Below, piece by piece: positions 52,800-61,432 of a stretch of 64,000 nt of DNA. A program made the translations under genes and the position numbers. The DNA is from Methyloceanibacter caenitepidi (GTDB taxonomy: Bacteria > Pseudomonadota > Alphaproteobacteria > Rhizobiales > Methyloligellaceae). The notes beneath the pieces were generated by a model. The model was not told the origin of the DNA, ran no database searches, and saw only the letters and a list, made by a program, of their open reading frames with translations. The stretch is taken from contig NZ_AP014648.1 of assembly GCF_000828475.1 (NCBI RefSeq), forward strand, positions 2,367,400-2,431,399, given 5' to 3'. Within the stretch, counting starts at the first letter, position 1; every line of letters begins with the position of its first letter.

Positions 52800-52847
52800 A
52801 TGAAGAAGTGCCGTATTTGGAAACCCAATGAGGAAGTAGGCCCGTGA
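52800..52847 (+). CDS. possible 15-codon leader peptide overlapping pqqC
   Basis: ATG at 52800 opens MKKCRIWKPNEEVGP and ends with TGA overlapping the pqqC GTG start (GTGA). The sequence upstream of this ATG (TTTCGAGGCGCC) has GAGG 5 nt away. It does not have the E-x3-Y pair of PqqA, so it is not PqqA. It could couple translation to pqqC or be chance. Confidence 0.25.
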   Translation: MKKCRIWKPNEEVGP

Positions 52848-53578
52848 CCAAGATTCTAAGTCCCGAGGAACTCGAGGAGGAGCTGCGCGCCATCGGAGCC
52901 GCGCAGTACCATGACAAACACCCGTTTCATAAGCTCTTGCACGGCGGCAAGCTGAACAAGGGCCAGGTCCAAGCCTGGGCGCTGAACCGCTACTGCTACC
53001 AGTCGGCCGTGCCCCGCAAAGACGCGGCGCTGATGAGCCGCTGCCACGACCGCGACTTGCGGCGCGAGTGGATCCACCGCATCACCGACCACGACGGCCA
53101 AGGCGACGAAGAAGGCGGCATCGAGCGCTGGCTCGTGCTCACCGACGGCCTGGGGCTCGACCGCGACTATGTGATCTCCCGCAAAGGCGCCCTGCCCGAG
53201 ACGGTTTTCGCCGTCGAGGCCTATGTGAACTTCGTGCGCGACAAGACGCTCGTCGAGGCCGTGGCCTCGTCGCTCACCGAGCTGTTCGCGCCGAGCATTC
53301 ACAAGGAGCGTATCTCGGGCATGCTCGAGAACTACGACTTCATCAGCGACGACGTGATGGCCTACTTCAAGCGCCGCCTCACCCAGGCGCCGCGCGATGC
53401 CAACTTCGCGCTCGAGTACTGCAAGCAGAACGCCCGGACGCCCGAGGCGCAGCAAGGCGTGCTCGACGCACTGCGCTTCAAGACCCACGTCTTGTGGGCG
53501 CAACTCGATGCGCTTTACCTCGCCTATGTCGATCCGGGCATGATCCCGCCCGGCGCCTTCGTGCCGGATGCGGCCTGA
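52844..53578 (+). CDS. pqqC: pyrroloquinoline-quinone synthase PqqC
   Basis: 244 residues, GTG start at 52844 with GAGGAAG about 8 nt upstream. Cofactor-less oxidase that performs the last step of PQQ biosynthesis, oxidising and cyclising AHQQ with O2. Family segments: YHDKHPFHKLLHGGKLNKGQVQAWALNRYCYQSAVPRKDA, HDRDLRREWIHRITDHDG and ALRFKTHVLWAQLDALYLAYVD, all helical heme-oxygenase-like. Its stop overlaps the pqqD start by one base (TGATG). pqqA and pqqB are absent on either side here. Confidence 0.95.
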   Translation: MTKILSPEELEEELRAIGAAQYHDKHPFHKLLHGGKLNKGQVQAWALNRYCYQSAVPRKDAALMSRCHDRDLRREWIHRITDHDGQGDEEGGIERWLVLTDGLGLDRDYVISRKGALPETVFAVEAYVNFVRDKTLVEAVASSLTELFAPSIHKERISGMLENYDFISDDVMAYFKRRLTQAPRDANFALEYCKQNARTPEAQQGVLDALRFKTHVLWAQLDALYLAYVDPGMIPPGAFVPDAA

Positions 53579-53880
53579 TGGCAGATGTGAAACAGCCCGG
53601 CCGGCTTGTCGTCGACCGGGCGACAAAACCGGTGATGCCCCGTTATTTGAAACTACGCCACGATGCGGGGCGAGACCGTTGGGTGCTCCTCGCGCCCGAA
53701 CGGATCATGACGCCGGATGCAATCGCCGTGGAGGTGCTGAAACTGTGCGACGGAGAACGCACCGTGGAAGACATCGCCGCGAAACTGGCCGAGGAGTATT
53801 CCGCGCCCGTCGACGTGATTACCGCGGACGTAACCGAGTTACTCCAAGACATGGCCGACAAAGGATACATCAAGGGATAG
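53578..53880 (+). CDS. pqqD: PQQ biosynthesis peptide chaperone PqqD
   Basis: 100 residues. RiPP-recognition-element protein that binds the PqqA peptide and hands it to Pqq[28 protein letters not shown] and [21 protein letters not shown] match PqqD. The ATG overlaps the pqqC stop (TGATG), and pqqE starts 4 nt later, so the three are translationally linked. Confidence 0.95.
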   Translation: MADVKQPGRLVVDRATKPVMPRYLKLRHDAGRDRWVLLAPERIMTPDAIAVEVLKLCDGERTVEDIAAKLAEEYSAPVDVITADVTELLQDMADKGYIKG

Positions 53881-53884
53881 TGCG

Positions 53885-55117
53885 ATGACGGACGATCTCA
53901 AGATTGACAGACATATGGACGCCGTCGCCGTTGACGACGAACCGACGACGGGTGTCATTGGCAGCGAGGAAGAGTCGAACATGCTGTGCGCCGTCGCGCC
54001 GGTGGGTCTGCTCGCGGAGCTCACACATCGCTGCCCGCTGCAATGCCCCTATTGTTCGAATCCGGTGGAACTGGAAAGCGTCAAGAACGAGCTGACCACG
54101 GAAGAGTGGTGCTCGGTCATGCGCCAGGCCGGCGAGATGGGCATTTTGCAGGTCCATCTGTCGGGCGGCGAGCCCACGGCGCGTAAAGACCTTGAGGACA
54201 TCGTCAAGGCCGCGGCGGACGCAGGCCTTTACACCAACCTCATCACTGCCGCCGTGAACGTGAAACGCGAGCGTTTGGAGAAGCTCCAGGAGCTCGGTCT
54301 CGATCATGTGCAGGTCTCCGTCCAGGACGTGGACCCGGCCGGCGCGGAGCGCATCGGCGCATTCAAGAACGCGCTGGAGAAGAAGCTGGAGGTCTGCCAC
54401 TGGGTCACCGAGCTCGGCATGCCGCTGACCATCAACGCCCCCATCCATCGCCACAACATCCACAACGTGCCGCGCTATATCGACTTGGCCGTGGAACTCG
54501 GCGCACAGCGTGTCGAGATTGCCCATGCGCAGTATTACGGCTGGGCGTTTCTCAACCGCGCCGCGCTGATCCCCACCTACGAAGAGACGGTCGCCTCGAT
54601 CGAATATGTAGAGGCGGCGCGAGAGCGTCTGAAAGGCATCCTGACCATCGACATGGTCGTGCCCGACTACTACGCCAAGCGCCCAAAGCCCTGCATGGGC
54701 GGCTGGGGCAAGGGCTTCATGAACATCACGCCCGCCGGCAAGGTTCTGCCCTGCCACGCGGCGGAAAGCATCCCGGAACTCAATTTCGACAACGTGCGCG
54801 ACAAGAAGCTCTTGGACATCTGGATGGACTCCGAAGCGTTCAACGCATTCCGGGGCACTGATTGGATGAAGGAGCCTTGCCGGTCTTGTGCGTTCAAGGA
54901 AGTCGACTTCGGCGGCTGCCGCTGCCAGGCCATGGCGATCAGTAAGGATCCGCGCAACACGGACCCCGCCTGCTCGCTCTCGCCCTATCACAGCGAGATG
55001 GTGAAACTGGCCAAGTCCGAAGCGGCTCAGCCCGCCACGGCGTTCGTCTACCGCAACACGCGCAACGCCGCGCAAGTCGGCAAGGCGCACGGCGAGGAAC
55101 TGGTCCCGGCCGAATAG
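53885..55117 (+). CDS. pqqE: PqqA peptide cyclase PqqE (radical SAM, SPASM)
   Basis: 410 residues. Joins Glu and Tyr side chains of PqqA. Radical SAM cluster: Cys50, Cys54, Cys57 (CPLQCPYC); SAM glycine-rich [11 protein letters not shown]-terminal SPASM cysteines in [14 protein letters not shown] and [20 protein letters not shown]. The N-terminus has about 40 extra residues before [13 protein letters not shown] compared with common PqqE. The ATG at 53885 is supported by AAGGGA 7 nt upstream, so the extension is probably real. A terminator follows at 55153. Confidence 0.96.
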   Translation: MTDDLKIDRHMDAVAVDDEPTTGVIGSEEESNMLCAVAPVGLLAELTHRCPLQCPYCSNPVELESVKNELTTEEWCSVMRQAGEMGILQVHLSGGEPTARKDLEDIVKAAADAGLYTNLITAAVNVKRERLEKLQELGLDHVQVSVQDVDPAGAERIGAFKNALEKKLEVCHWVTELGMPLTINAPIHRHNIHNVPRYIDLAVELGAQRVEIAHAQYYGWAFLNRAALIPTYEETVASIEYVEAARERLKGILTIDMVVPDYYAKRPKPCMGGWGKGFMNITPAGKVLPCHAAESIPELNFDNVRDKKLLDIWMDSEAFNAFRGTDWMKEPCRSCAFKEVDFGGCRCQAMAISKDPRNTDPACSLSPYHSEMVKLAKSEAAQPATAFVYRNTRNAAQVGKAHGEELVPAE

Positions 55118-55152
55118 CCTGCGCAAAAGCGCTGCTCACCAAGACGTTCTGC

Positions 55153-55185
55153 AAAGGCGCTCCCATCGCGGGCGCCTTTGTTCTT
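55153..55185 (+). terminator. rho-independent terminator after pqqCDE
   Basis: AAAGGCGC...GGCGCCTTT hairpin (55153-55178) followed by GTTCTT. It ends the pqq transcript. Confidence 0.75.
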
Positions 55186-55225
55186 GGGTGGCTGGAGTTG
55201 CGGCTAACGTCACGCCAACGCAGAC

Positions 55226-56152
55226 TCACGCCGATGCTCCCGCCGTGCTCGGGGATGTCTGCGCTGCGTTGCCTAGCAGCGTGACATAGGCATGAGCGAA
55301 ACTCAGCTGGCCGAGCAAGAATACGAGGTCGAAACAAATCCACTTCAGGGTGAGGGCGGCAAAAATGACCACCCTGCCCTCCAACGGTACCTCGTCCCAA
55401 TAGAATCCAAGCATACGGACAACCACCCCCACAACCGTCCAGAAGACGACCATGCCGAGTAGCCGTCCGCGACTTCCTTTGGTCATGCGGATGCTCTCTC
55501 TCATGGCCTCAATCGGCCCGAGATTCCGGTCGATCACGAGCAAACCCGGGAAGGCCAGAAAAACTCTGGTGACGAAGTATGGGATAAGCATCGCGGCAAA
55601 GCAGACGAAGCCCCAATGTGTCGAATTCATAATCTCAGCGGGGCTCCACCCGACTGCACCGAACACGATAGCCGGGAAAGCATATGTTCCTGGCGATAGC
55701 GAACCCCAACCGATGAAGTCAAACACAATGAGCCATGGTGCAAGACTCATCGTGTAGGTGTGCTCTAGGTCCCACGCAGAAAAGAGTGCAGCAACAACCG
55801 AGACACCGCTGAGTTCTGCCAACCACCAGACAATCCAAACGACCGCGAACGACCAATAAGGATGTGGCCGGAAGAGCGCCCTCAGCCGGCCCGCGTCCAA
55901 CCCGCCACAAACATGCAGGCAAAACACGAGCATCCCCATGGAAACGAGGATCCCGGTAGCCTCGTAGAGGAGCATGCGCCACCACGCTAAGGGATGCAGG
56001 GGGAAATCAGTCGCATTGTCGATGTGTTCAATAATTCTGCCTGGCAGTTCGTACGCAACTGAGATCACCAGTGCGGCCGCCAAAAACAAAGCCGGACGCC
56101 CCATGAACATCGTCCAGCTCGATTGAATTGACGACTTGGCTGAAAACCGCAT
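55226..56152 (-). CDS. polytopic membrane protein, paralogue 1 of 3
   Basis: 308 residues, about six to seven hydrophobic segments. Shares with the next two minus-strand genes the motif DRNLGPIEAMRESIRMTKGSRGRLLG (compare DRGLGPLDALKTSMEMTKGNRWPLFG), plus a C-terminal FAHAYVTLLG region. The start of this copy is about 90 residues longer than the others and more aromatic. Resembles DUF975 or glycerophosphodiester-phosphodiesterase membrane-domain-like proteins; function unknown. Confidence 0.7.
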   Translation of the reverse strand: MRFSAKSSIQSSWTMFMGRPALFLAAALVISVAYELPGRIIEHIDNATDFPLHPLAWWRMLLYEATGILVSMGMLVFCLHVCGGLDAGRLRALFRPHPYWSFAVVWIVWWLAELSGVSVVAALFSAWDLEHTYTMSLAPWLIVFDFIGWGSLSPGTYAFPAIVFGAVGWSPAEIMNSTHWGFVCFAAMLIPYFVTRVFLAFPGLLVIDRNLGPIEAMRESIRMTKGSRGRLLGMVVFWTVVGVVVRMLGFYWDEVPLEGRVVIFAALTLKWICFDLVFLLGQLSFAHAYVTLLGNAAQTSPSTAGASA

Positions 56153-56245
56153 GGGCGAAGCTTAGCGCAACCTCTAATTGTACAGAAGCGCTATGTCAGG
56201 GATGTATGTCGCGCACATGCTTCAGGGGCACGAGATGCTTTAGCC

Positions 56246-56905
56246 TCAGGCCGCCAGCCGCGCGTCCGCTGCCTCGGCGTTGTCAAGCCTGCCCGACAAG
56301 GCCCGGTAGGCATAGGCCGTGGCGAGCCCCACAATGGGCACGGCCACGAGAAGGCCGAGCCCAAGGGCCAATACGCCGAGAGCCAGGATGAGCGCTGTGA
56401 GGACGGCGAACCCGAACAGCGGCCAGCGGTTGCCCTTGGTCATCTCCATGCTCGTCTTCAGCGCGTCGAGCGGCCCCAAGCCGCGGTCGACGACGAGGAA
56501 ACCGGCGAACATGAACAGCACCATCGCGATCAGACCCGGCACGATCAGCAGGACGAGACCGAAGCCGATCGCCAGCGACGTCAGAAGCGAGGTGGCGAAA
56601 AACTTCCAATAGAATGCCGGATGCCAAAGGGCAGAATACGCCACGCCATCCGGATCGTCGTGGGCGGCCAAGAAAAAGGCGACTGCCCCCTCAATGATCA
56701 AAGCGCTCAGCGCGAGATTCACGAGGTTCGACACAATGGTCGGCTCCTCGAGGGTGCCTCCCGTCAATCTGTTGACCCCGCTGGTAACGCCGACGTTCAG
56801 GACGTTCGCCACAAGCAGAATGGCGGCGGCGCCAACGAAGAACCAGGGGCGCTTCTTGAACGTGTCCCAGCCAAACTGGATTGCAGTCGTAGGTGAAAAC
56901 CCCAT
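56246..56905 (-). CDS. polytopic membrane protein, paralogue 2 of 3
   Basis: 219 residues from the ATG at 56905 (MGFSPTTAIQFGWDTFKKRPWFFVGAA); the GTG pair upstream is unlikely. Five to six hydrophobic segments; central motif DRGLGPLDALKTSMEMTKGNRWPLFG; end GLATAYAYRALSGRLDNAEAADARLAA. The same length as paralogue 3 and similar through most of the chain, so a recent tandem duplication. Confidence 0.75.
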   Translation of the reverse strand: MGFSPTTAIQFGWDTFKKRPWFFVGAAAILLVANVLNVGVTSGVNRLTGGTLEEPTIVSNLVNLALSALIIEGAVAFFLAAHDDPDGVAYSALWHPAFYWKFFATSLLTSLAIGFGLVLLIVPGLIAMVLFMFAGFLVVDRGLGPLDALKTSMEMTKGNRWPLFGFAVLTALILALGVLALGLGLLVAVPIVGLATAYAYRALSGRLDNAEAADARLAA

Positions 56906-57024
56906 GAGCACCACCTAGCTCCGTTGCGTGACGGCCCGCCAAGGCAGACTGAACAACACTCACTGCTGATGTTGTAGGGGGATCGCGACCTGAGTCAGAG
57001 TCCCCGCCGCCCCCGCCCGTGGCC

Positions 57025-57684
57025 TCAGATATCGAGCCGCGCGTCCGGTGGCGCAATCCGCGCCGCATGGCCGGACAAGAGCCGGTAGGCATAGGCGAAG
57101 GCGATGCCGACGATCGGCGCCGCCACGAGAAGCCCGACGCCGAGCGCAAGTACACCCACGAAGATGATCAGCAGGCAAAGGAGCAGGAAGCCGAACAGCG
57201 GCCAGCGATTGCCCTTGGTCATCTCCATGCTCTCTTTCAACGCATCGACCGGGCCCAAGCCGCGGTCGATCACGAGAAAAGTCGAAAACATGAAGAGAAC
57301 CATGGCGATCAGCCCGGGGACGATCAGCAGTACCAGCCCGATACCCACGGCCAGCGAGGCCAGAACGGACGTGGCGAAGAACTTCCAATAGGGGCTCGGA
57401 TGCCACAGGGTCGCAAATTCGACCCCATCTGGATTGTCGTGGGAGGCCAGGAAAAAGGCCGTCATACCCATGCTGATCAGCACGCCCAGCAAGTAGCTGA
57501 CGAGATTGCCGAGGATAGTCGGCTCCTCATACGAGCCACCCGTAATGGTGTCGACCGCGCCGCTGACGATGCCGACGGCAATGTTCGCCACCGCCAGGAT
57601 CACCATCGCGCCAATGAAGAACCAGGGACGCCTCTTGAACGTCTCCCAACCAAACCGAATTGCGTCGCCGGGTGAGAACTGCAT
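57025..57684 (-). CDS. polytopic membrane protein, paralogue 3 of 3
   Basis: 219 residues. MQFSPGDAIRFGWETFKRRPWFFIGAM start; motif DRGLGPVDALKESMEMTKGNRWPLFG; end AFAYAYRLLSGHAARIAPPDARLDI. Highly similar to the 56246 gene (same length, same order of conserved stretches). It is preceded by the 250-nt region before the divergent substrate-binding protein gene. No function can be assigned. Confidence 0.75.
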   Translation of the reverse strand: MQFSPGDAIRFGWETFKRRPWFFIGAMVILAVANIAVGIVSGAVDTITGGSYEEPTILGNLVSYLLGVLISMGMTAFFLASHDNPDGVEFATLWHPSPYWKFFATSVLASLAVGIGLVLLIVPGLIAMVLFMFSTFLVIDRGLGPVDALKESMEMTKGNRWPLFGFLLLCLLIIFVGVLALGVGLLVAAPIVGIAFAYAYRLLSGHAARIAPPDARLDI

Positions 57685-57783
57685 AGAGCCAACCTATCAC
57701 TTCCGCGCCCGTTTTTTGGAAAAGGATCGCCGTTCTCCAACAGAATCCACAGTTTCCTTAGAAGCGTGAACTATCCCTCAGGA

Positions 57784-57833
57784 TTGCCACTTAATCCCGC
57801 CGCTGTTTCCAACTTGCCATCCCATTGTTGCCA
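57784..57833 (+). promoter_or_regulatory. three TTGCCA direct repeats upstream of the PQQ-linked binding-protein gene
   Basis: TTGCCA occurs at 57784, 57814 and 57828 within 50 nt, in the 251-nt divergent region before the ATG at 57936. Spacing 30 and 14 nt. Could be activator binding sites or chance. Confidence 0.3.
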
Positions 57834-57935
57834 TTTGTAGCATGCCGAAAAAGAACACGGCCCCTCTGAAGACGCCGCCGGCAAGGGGTGGACTGTGATC
57901 TGAGGAAACGCTCGCCCGGCGGCCAAGGCCCGATC

Positions 57936-59243
57936 ATGCGCATCGATACGCTTCCGGTAGGTCTCGCCCGTGCGGTCGCGATTGCCGCTATCATGTTTCT
58001 CGGGTTGGCGGCCGGCCCCGCATCAGCCGCCGACAACAACGAACCCGCCCAGCAGAGGGAGGGCGGCGTCGCTATTCGGCTGCCGCAGTCGCCCCCCATG
58101 ACGCCGGTCGATATTGGCTACATCCGCGAGGAGGTTGCCGGTCCGCGGCCCGCCTCGCGCCTGGACATCGAGCCGGACAATGCGGGCATCGCCGGCGCCG
58201 AAATGGGCGTCAAAGAGAACAACGCCGGCGGCCGTTTCATGGGGCACCTCTACGGGCTGGATGTCGAGACGGCTTCATCGCCCGAGGAAGCGGTCGAGGC
58301 GCTTAAGAAGCTCTCCGAGTCTGGTCACAACTATATCGTGGTCGACGCTTCGGCGCCGACGTTGCTCAAGCTGTCCGATTGGGCGGCGGACAAGGACATC
58401 CTGCTGTTCAATATCCGCGCCGAGGACGTTTCCCTGCGTCAGGAAGATTGCCGCGCGAACGTCATGCATGTCGTGCCGGATCGCTACATGCTCGCCGACG
58501 CCCTCGCGCAATATCTCGTCAAGATGGGATGGACGGACTGGCTCGTCGTCCACGGCTCTACGGACGCCGACAAAGCTTACCGCGACGCGGTCGTGCGCGC
58601 GGCCGAGCGCTTCGGCGCCAACATCGTCGACGATCGCGAGTACATCGACGTGTCCGGCGGACGGCGCGACAGCGTCGGGCCTATTCCTCCGGCGAAGCCC
58701 CACAAGGAAGCCAATGCCAACCACCAGATGGTCAAGCCGGTCGACTACGACGTGATCGTGGTGGCAGACGAGAACCAGACGTTTGGCCCCCTGATACCCT
58801 ATCGCGGCGGGGGGCAGCCGCGGGTCGTGGCCGGTACGACAGGCCTGACGGCCACCACCTGGAGCCGTGGCCACGAGAAATGGGGCGCGACTCAAGCGAA
58901 CAACAATTTCGAGAAAGCCAACAACCGGCTCATGCTGCCGATCGACCACATGGCCTACGTGGCCACGCGGACAATCGGAGAAGCAGTGACCCGGAAGCCC
59001 AAGAACGACTTTGAAACAGTCTCGGCCTTCATCCACGGGCCTGACCTGCAGCTTGCGCCCTTCAAAGGCATCAAGCAGCAGTTCCGGCCTTGGGACGGTC
59101 AGTTCCGCCAGCCCATTCTAATCGCGACCGAGAAGGTGCCGGTGTCCGTATCACCGCAAAAGGGCTTTCCGCATGCGAGCCACCCGGAGATCGAAGTCGA
59201 CACGCTCGGCATCGACGAGCCGGAGAGTAAATGCAAGATGTAG
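57936..59243 (+). CDS. ABC-type substrate-binding protein of the PQQ-dependent alcohol dehydrogenase system
   Basis: 435 residues from the ATG at 57936 (MRIDTLPVGLARAVAIAAIM), whose signal peptide ends near GPASAAD. An upstream ATG at 57888 is less likely. The mature chain is a type-1 periplasmic-binding fold in which the usual helix-strand order is visible (MGHLYGLDVETASSPEEAVEALKKL, VVDASAPTLLKL, ADALAQYLVKMGWTDWLVVHG, YDVIVVADENQTFGPLIPY). Matches the subfamily annotated as PQQ-dependent alcohol dehydrogenase-associated ABC substrate-binding protein; the ligand is unknown. No permease or ATPase is adjacent. It converges with the next gene, 2 nt apart. Confidence 0.83.
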   Translation: MRIDTLPVGLARAVAIAAIMFLGLAAGPASAADNNEPAQQREGGVAIRLPQSPPMTPVDIGYIREEVAGPRPASRLDIEPDNAGIAGAEMGVKENNAGGRFMGHLYGLDVETASSPEEAVEALKKLSESGHNYIVVDASAPTLLKLSDWAADKDILLFNIRAEDVSLRQEDCRANVMHVVPDRYMLADALAQYLVKMGWTDWLVVHGSTDADKAYRDAVVRAAERFGANIVDDREYIDVSGGRRDSVGPIPPAKPHKEANANHQMVKPVDYDVIVVADENQTFGPLIPYRGGGQPRVVAGTTGLTATTWSRGHEKWGATQANNNFEKANNRLMLPIDHMAYVATRTIGEAVTRKPKNDFETVSAFIHGPDLQLAPFKGIKQQFRPWDGQFRQPILIATEKVPVSVSPQKGFPHASHPEIEVDTLGIDEPESKCKM

Positions 59244-59245
59244 GC

Positions 59246-60127
59246 TTATTGAACGGCCGGCGCGGCGCCTTCCGTCGTCAGAAGGTGCCCCTCCCGGTCT
59301 AGAACCGGGACATCGTAGTCCTCAAGGATCGCTAGGATCTCGTCCGCGTTCTCGGCCAGGACCTTGTTCACCTGATGCTTGAACTGAGGTTCGTTCGGAC
59401 GAATGCCGAGCGTGATTGGATAAAACGTCGCCGGCCCCGCGCGCTCCTTTACCAACGGCACGACGTTCAGAGGGACATCGGAAAGAGCGGCGTAGTAGCC
59501 GCCGATGGGTCCCCAAAGAAGCCCCGCATCGAGCTCTCCCGAAACGATCTCCGCAATCATTTTTTGAGCAATCGCGGACTGACTCTCACCGGAGCGCGCG
59601 TCGAACGGTTTGGCATTCGCGATCAGGCCGTGCATGGCAAGGATGCTCGCCGGCGGCGTGCGCGCGACGAGCCCGATGCGCTTCGATTTGAGCCTTGGAT
59701 CCGACAACGAGATTACGCCGTCCAACGCCGCATCGTCGGCGCGCGTAATAAGAACGTAGGATGCGTAGTAGTAAGGGTTCGAATCTTCGATCAGCCCCGT
59801 GCCTTGCGCATAGCCCATCACCATCGCGCAGGCGTTCTCTCCGACCGTATTCGGGACGTAGCCGGTGTCCTCCGGGAACCATGTGTAGACGAGTTTGAGG
59901 TCCAGACGGTCGGCAATGAGCTTGGCAAGCTTGTTTTCAAAGCCTTCCCCCTTGTCGTTCGAGAACGGCATGTTGTCGGGATCGGCGCAAACGCGCAGGA
60001 CGCCCGCCTCCATGGCGCGCGCTTGACCGGCGGCACACACGAACACGACGGCCAGCACAACGGCCGCCCAAACTGGACCGCCCCGCCGCGCAGCCGCGCT
60101 CCTCGTTCGTGATCGAGCTTTGCTCAA
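59246..60127 (-). CDS. quinoprotein dehydrogenase-associated substrate-binding protein (MoxJ/XoxJ-like)
   Basis: 293 residues from a TTG at 60127 with GAGGA 6 nt upstream; a more upstream start at 60241 adds 38 basic residues before the signal peptide. Type-2 periplasmic-binding fold: LRVCADPDNMPFSNDKGEGFENKLAKLIADRL, GLVARTPPASILAM and GLLWGPIGGYYAALS. Belongs to the MoxJ/XoxJ-type family that occurs with methanol or ethanol dehydrogenases and is thought to help their assembly or bind a ligand; no dehydrogenase gene is in this window. Converges with the binding-protein gene at 57936. Confidence 0.82.
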   Translation of the reverse strand: MSKARSRTRSAAARRGGPVWAAVVLAVVFVCAAGQARAMEAGVLRVCADPDNMPFSNDKGEGFENKLAKLIADRLDLKLVYTWFPEDTGYVPNTVGENACAMVMGYAQGTGLIEDSNPYYYASYVLITRADDAALDGVISLSDPRLKSKRIGLVARTPPASILAMHGLIANAKPFDARSGESQSAIAQKMIAEIVSGELDAGLLWGPIGGYYAALSDVPLNVVPLVKERAGPATFYPITLGIRPNEPQFKHQVNKVLAENADEILAILEDYDVPVLDREGHLLTTEGAAPAVQ

Positions 60128-60289
60128 GGGCGTTCCTCTGCCGCGCGTCCTGCGCTGTCTCCTCTGTCCGGGCCGGATCGACCAGCCGCGCACGCGTCGA
60201 AGTAAGTCAGGGTTCGAGACCGTCTTAAACGACGACTGCAATCCCGGAGCAAGGGCAACCTCTGGGAACCGGCGCCCCTTTGCTTCGGT

Positions 60290-60844
60290 TTATGGGTCGA
60301 CCCCTGCGCAACGGCGGATGTTGTCCACCCGTTCCAAACCTGTCGGGTAGTACGCACCGGTGGGGTTGTCGCCGAATTCGGCCATCGCAACCGACCCGGC
60401 GTCGATACCGTCATCCTCGCGCCGTTCGCGGAGAAGGCGCACAGCGCAGCAGTCGGCCTCGAGTTCCATGCGCTTCAACGCTGGGGCTATGTAATAGAAG
60501 GCCTGCGGTCCGACATGACCCAGCCCCTTCTTGGCGTTCGCCACATGGCCGAGCGTGTGGTGGCAGCACTCATGCGCCAACAGAAATCGGCTGTAACTCG
60601 GCTGATCCCGCAGCGTCATGGCGTTGACAACGATAACGGGACGCCCGAGGCGATCCGTCATGGAGGAGGCTTGCTCCTCGACTCCGCGGAGCTTGTAGGT
60701 CCGGATGTTGCAGTAGGGATTGTCGACCTCCGGCAGGAAACGCCCCGCCCGGGCCGGCGACGATGGCTGAGAAACAATAAATGCGACCAGTGCGGCCGGA
60801 AGCACGGCCACGAGGACGACCGGCAGCCGCGAGAAAACCAGCAT
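60290..60844 (-). CDS. putative secreted zinc metalloprotease (HECCH motif)
   Basis: 184 residues from the ATG at 60844. N-terminal signal or anchor (LPVVLVAVLPAALVAFIV). A HExxH zinc motif HECCHHTLGH lies at residues 91-100, followed 33 residues later by MELEADCCAVRLL with Glu127 as likely third ligand, the M48-like order HExxH...ExxAD. Extra cysteines surround the site (HECCH, DCCA). Family not recognised with certainty; a reduced-size M48/M56-like peptidase is the best guess. Confidence 0.6.
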   Translation of the reverse strand: MLVFSRLPVVLVAVLPAALVAFIVSQPSSPARAGRFLPEVDNPYCNIRTYKLRGVEEQASSMTDRLGRPVIVVNAMTLRDQPSYSRFLLAHECCHHTLGHVANAKKGLGHVGPQAFYYIAPALKRMELEADCCAVRLLRERREDDGIDAGSVAMAEFGDNPTGAYYPTGLERVDNIRRCAGVDP

Positions 60845-61086
60845 TCTTCTTCTATCGCGCCCGGCACCCCACAAACCGGGCAGCCGGCGGACCGGCCATC
60901 TGATTTGGCGCATTTGGCGGATATTAGCGGAAACTGGCGCCTCGCACGATAAATACTGCGTTATTTGGGAACTGTGACGTTCGTCACACCCCGTACAAGG
61001 CCACGTTGATCCTGGTCATGCCCCCCACCATATACGGCAGACCCCCAACCGCCGATCGGCGATCTTTCGCCCCGGAGGACCCGACG

Positions 61087-61362
61087 ATGATGACCGAACT
61101 GATGAAGCAGCTGACCCTTTCCGTCTTTGGCCTCGTTCTTGGCGTGGCCGTTCTCGCCGCCAACAGCAATCCGGCCATGGCCGACCGCGGCAAGGCCTAC
61201 TGGATCGACGGCACGCCGCGCTATTCCAACGAGCCGACGGTGATCAAGCGGAAATCCAAGTCCGCACAGACCGCCAAGGCCAAAGACAAGTTTCAGAACA
61301 ATCTCAACTTCGAAACCGAAGCCGTCTGGCGCAACCTGCGCCCGAACTGGTTCTCCGACTAA
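61087..61362 (+). CDS. small exported protein of unknown function
   Basis: 91 residues from the ATG at 61087 with GGAGG 8 nt upstream; longer starts are rejected because the signal peptide starts here. Signal peptide QLTLSVFGLVLGVAVLAANSNPAMAD. Mature part about 65 residues, basic, with KAYWIDGTPRYSNEPTVIKRKSKS and FETEAVWRNLRPNWFSD. No family. Ends in a perfect terminator, so it is a single-gene unit. Confidence 0.65.
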   Translation: MMTELMKQLTLSVFGLVLGVAVLAANSNPAMADRGKAYWIDGTPRYSNEPTVIKRKSKSAQTAKAKDKFQNNLNFETEAVWRNLRPNWFSD

Positions 61363-61370
61363 AGACAGCT

Positions 61371-61402
61371 GAAACGCCCCGTATCGGGGCGTTTCGTTTT
61401 TT
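61371..61402 (+). terminator. rho-independent terminator
   Basis: GAAACGCCCCG-tat-CGGGGCGTTTC, 11-bp perfect stem, followed by GTTTTTT. It lies 8 nt after the stop of the small exported gene. Confidence 0.92.
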
Positions 61403-61432
61403 GGACTGCCCGTCCGCGTACCGGCGCGCCAA

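Noticed and set aside
52800-52847. PqqA
   Set aside because: The 15-codon ORF before pqqC has no Glu-x3-Tyr motif and is shorter than PqqA.
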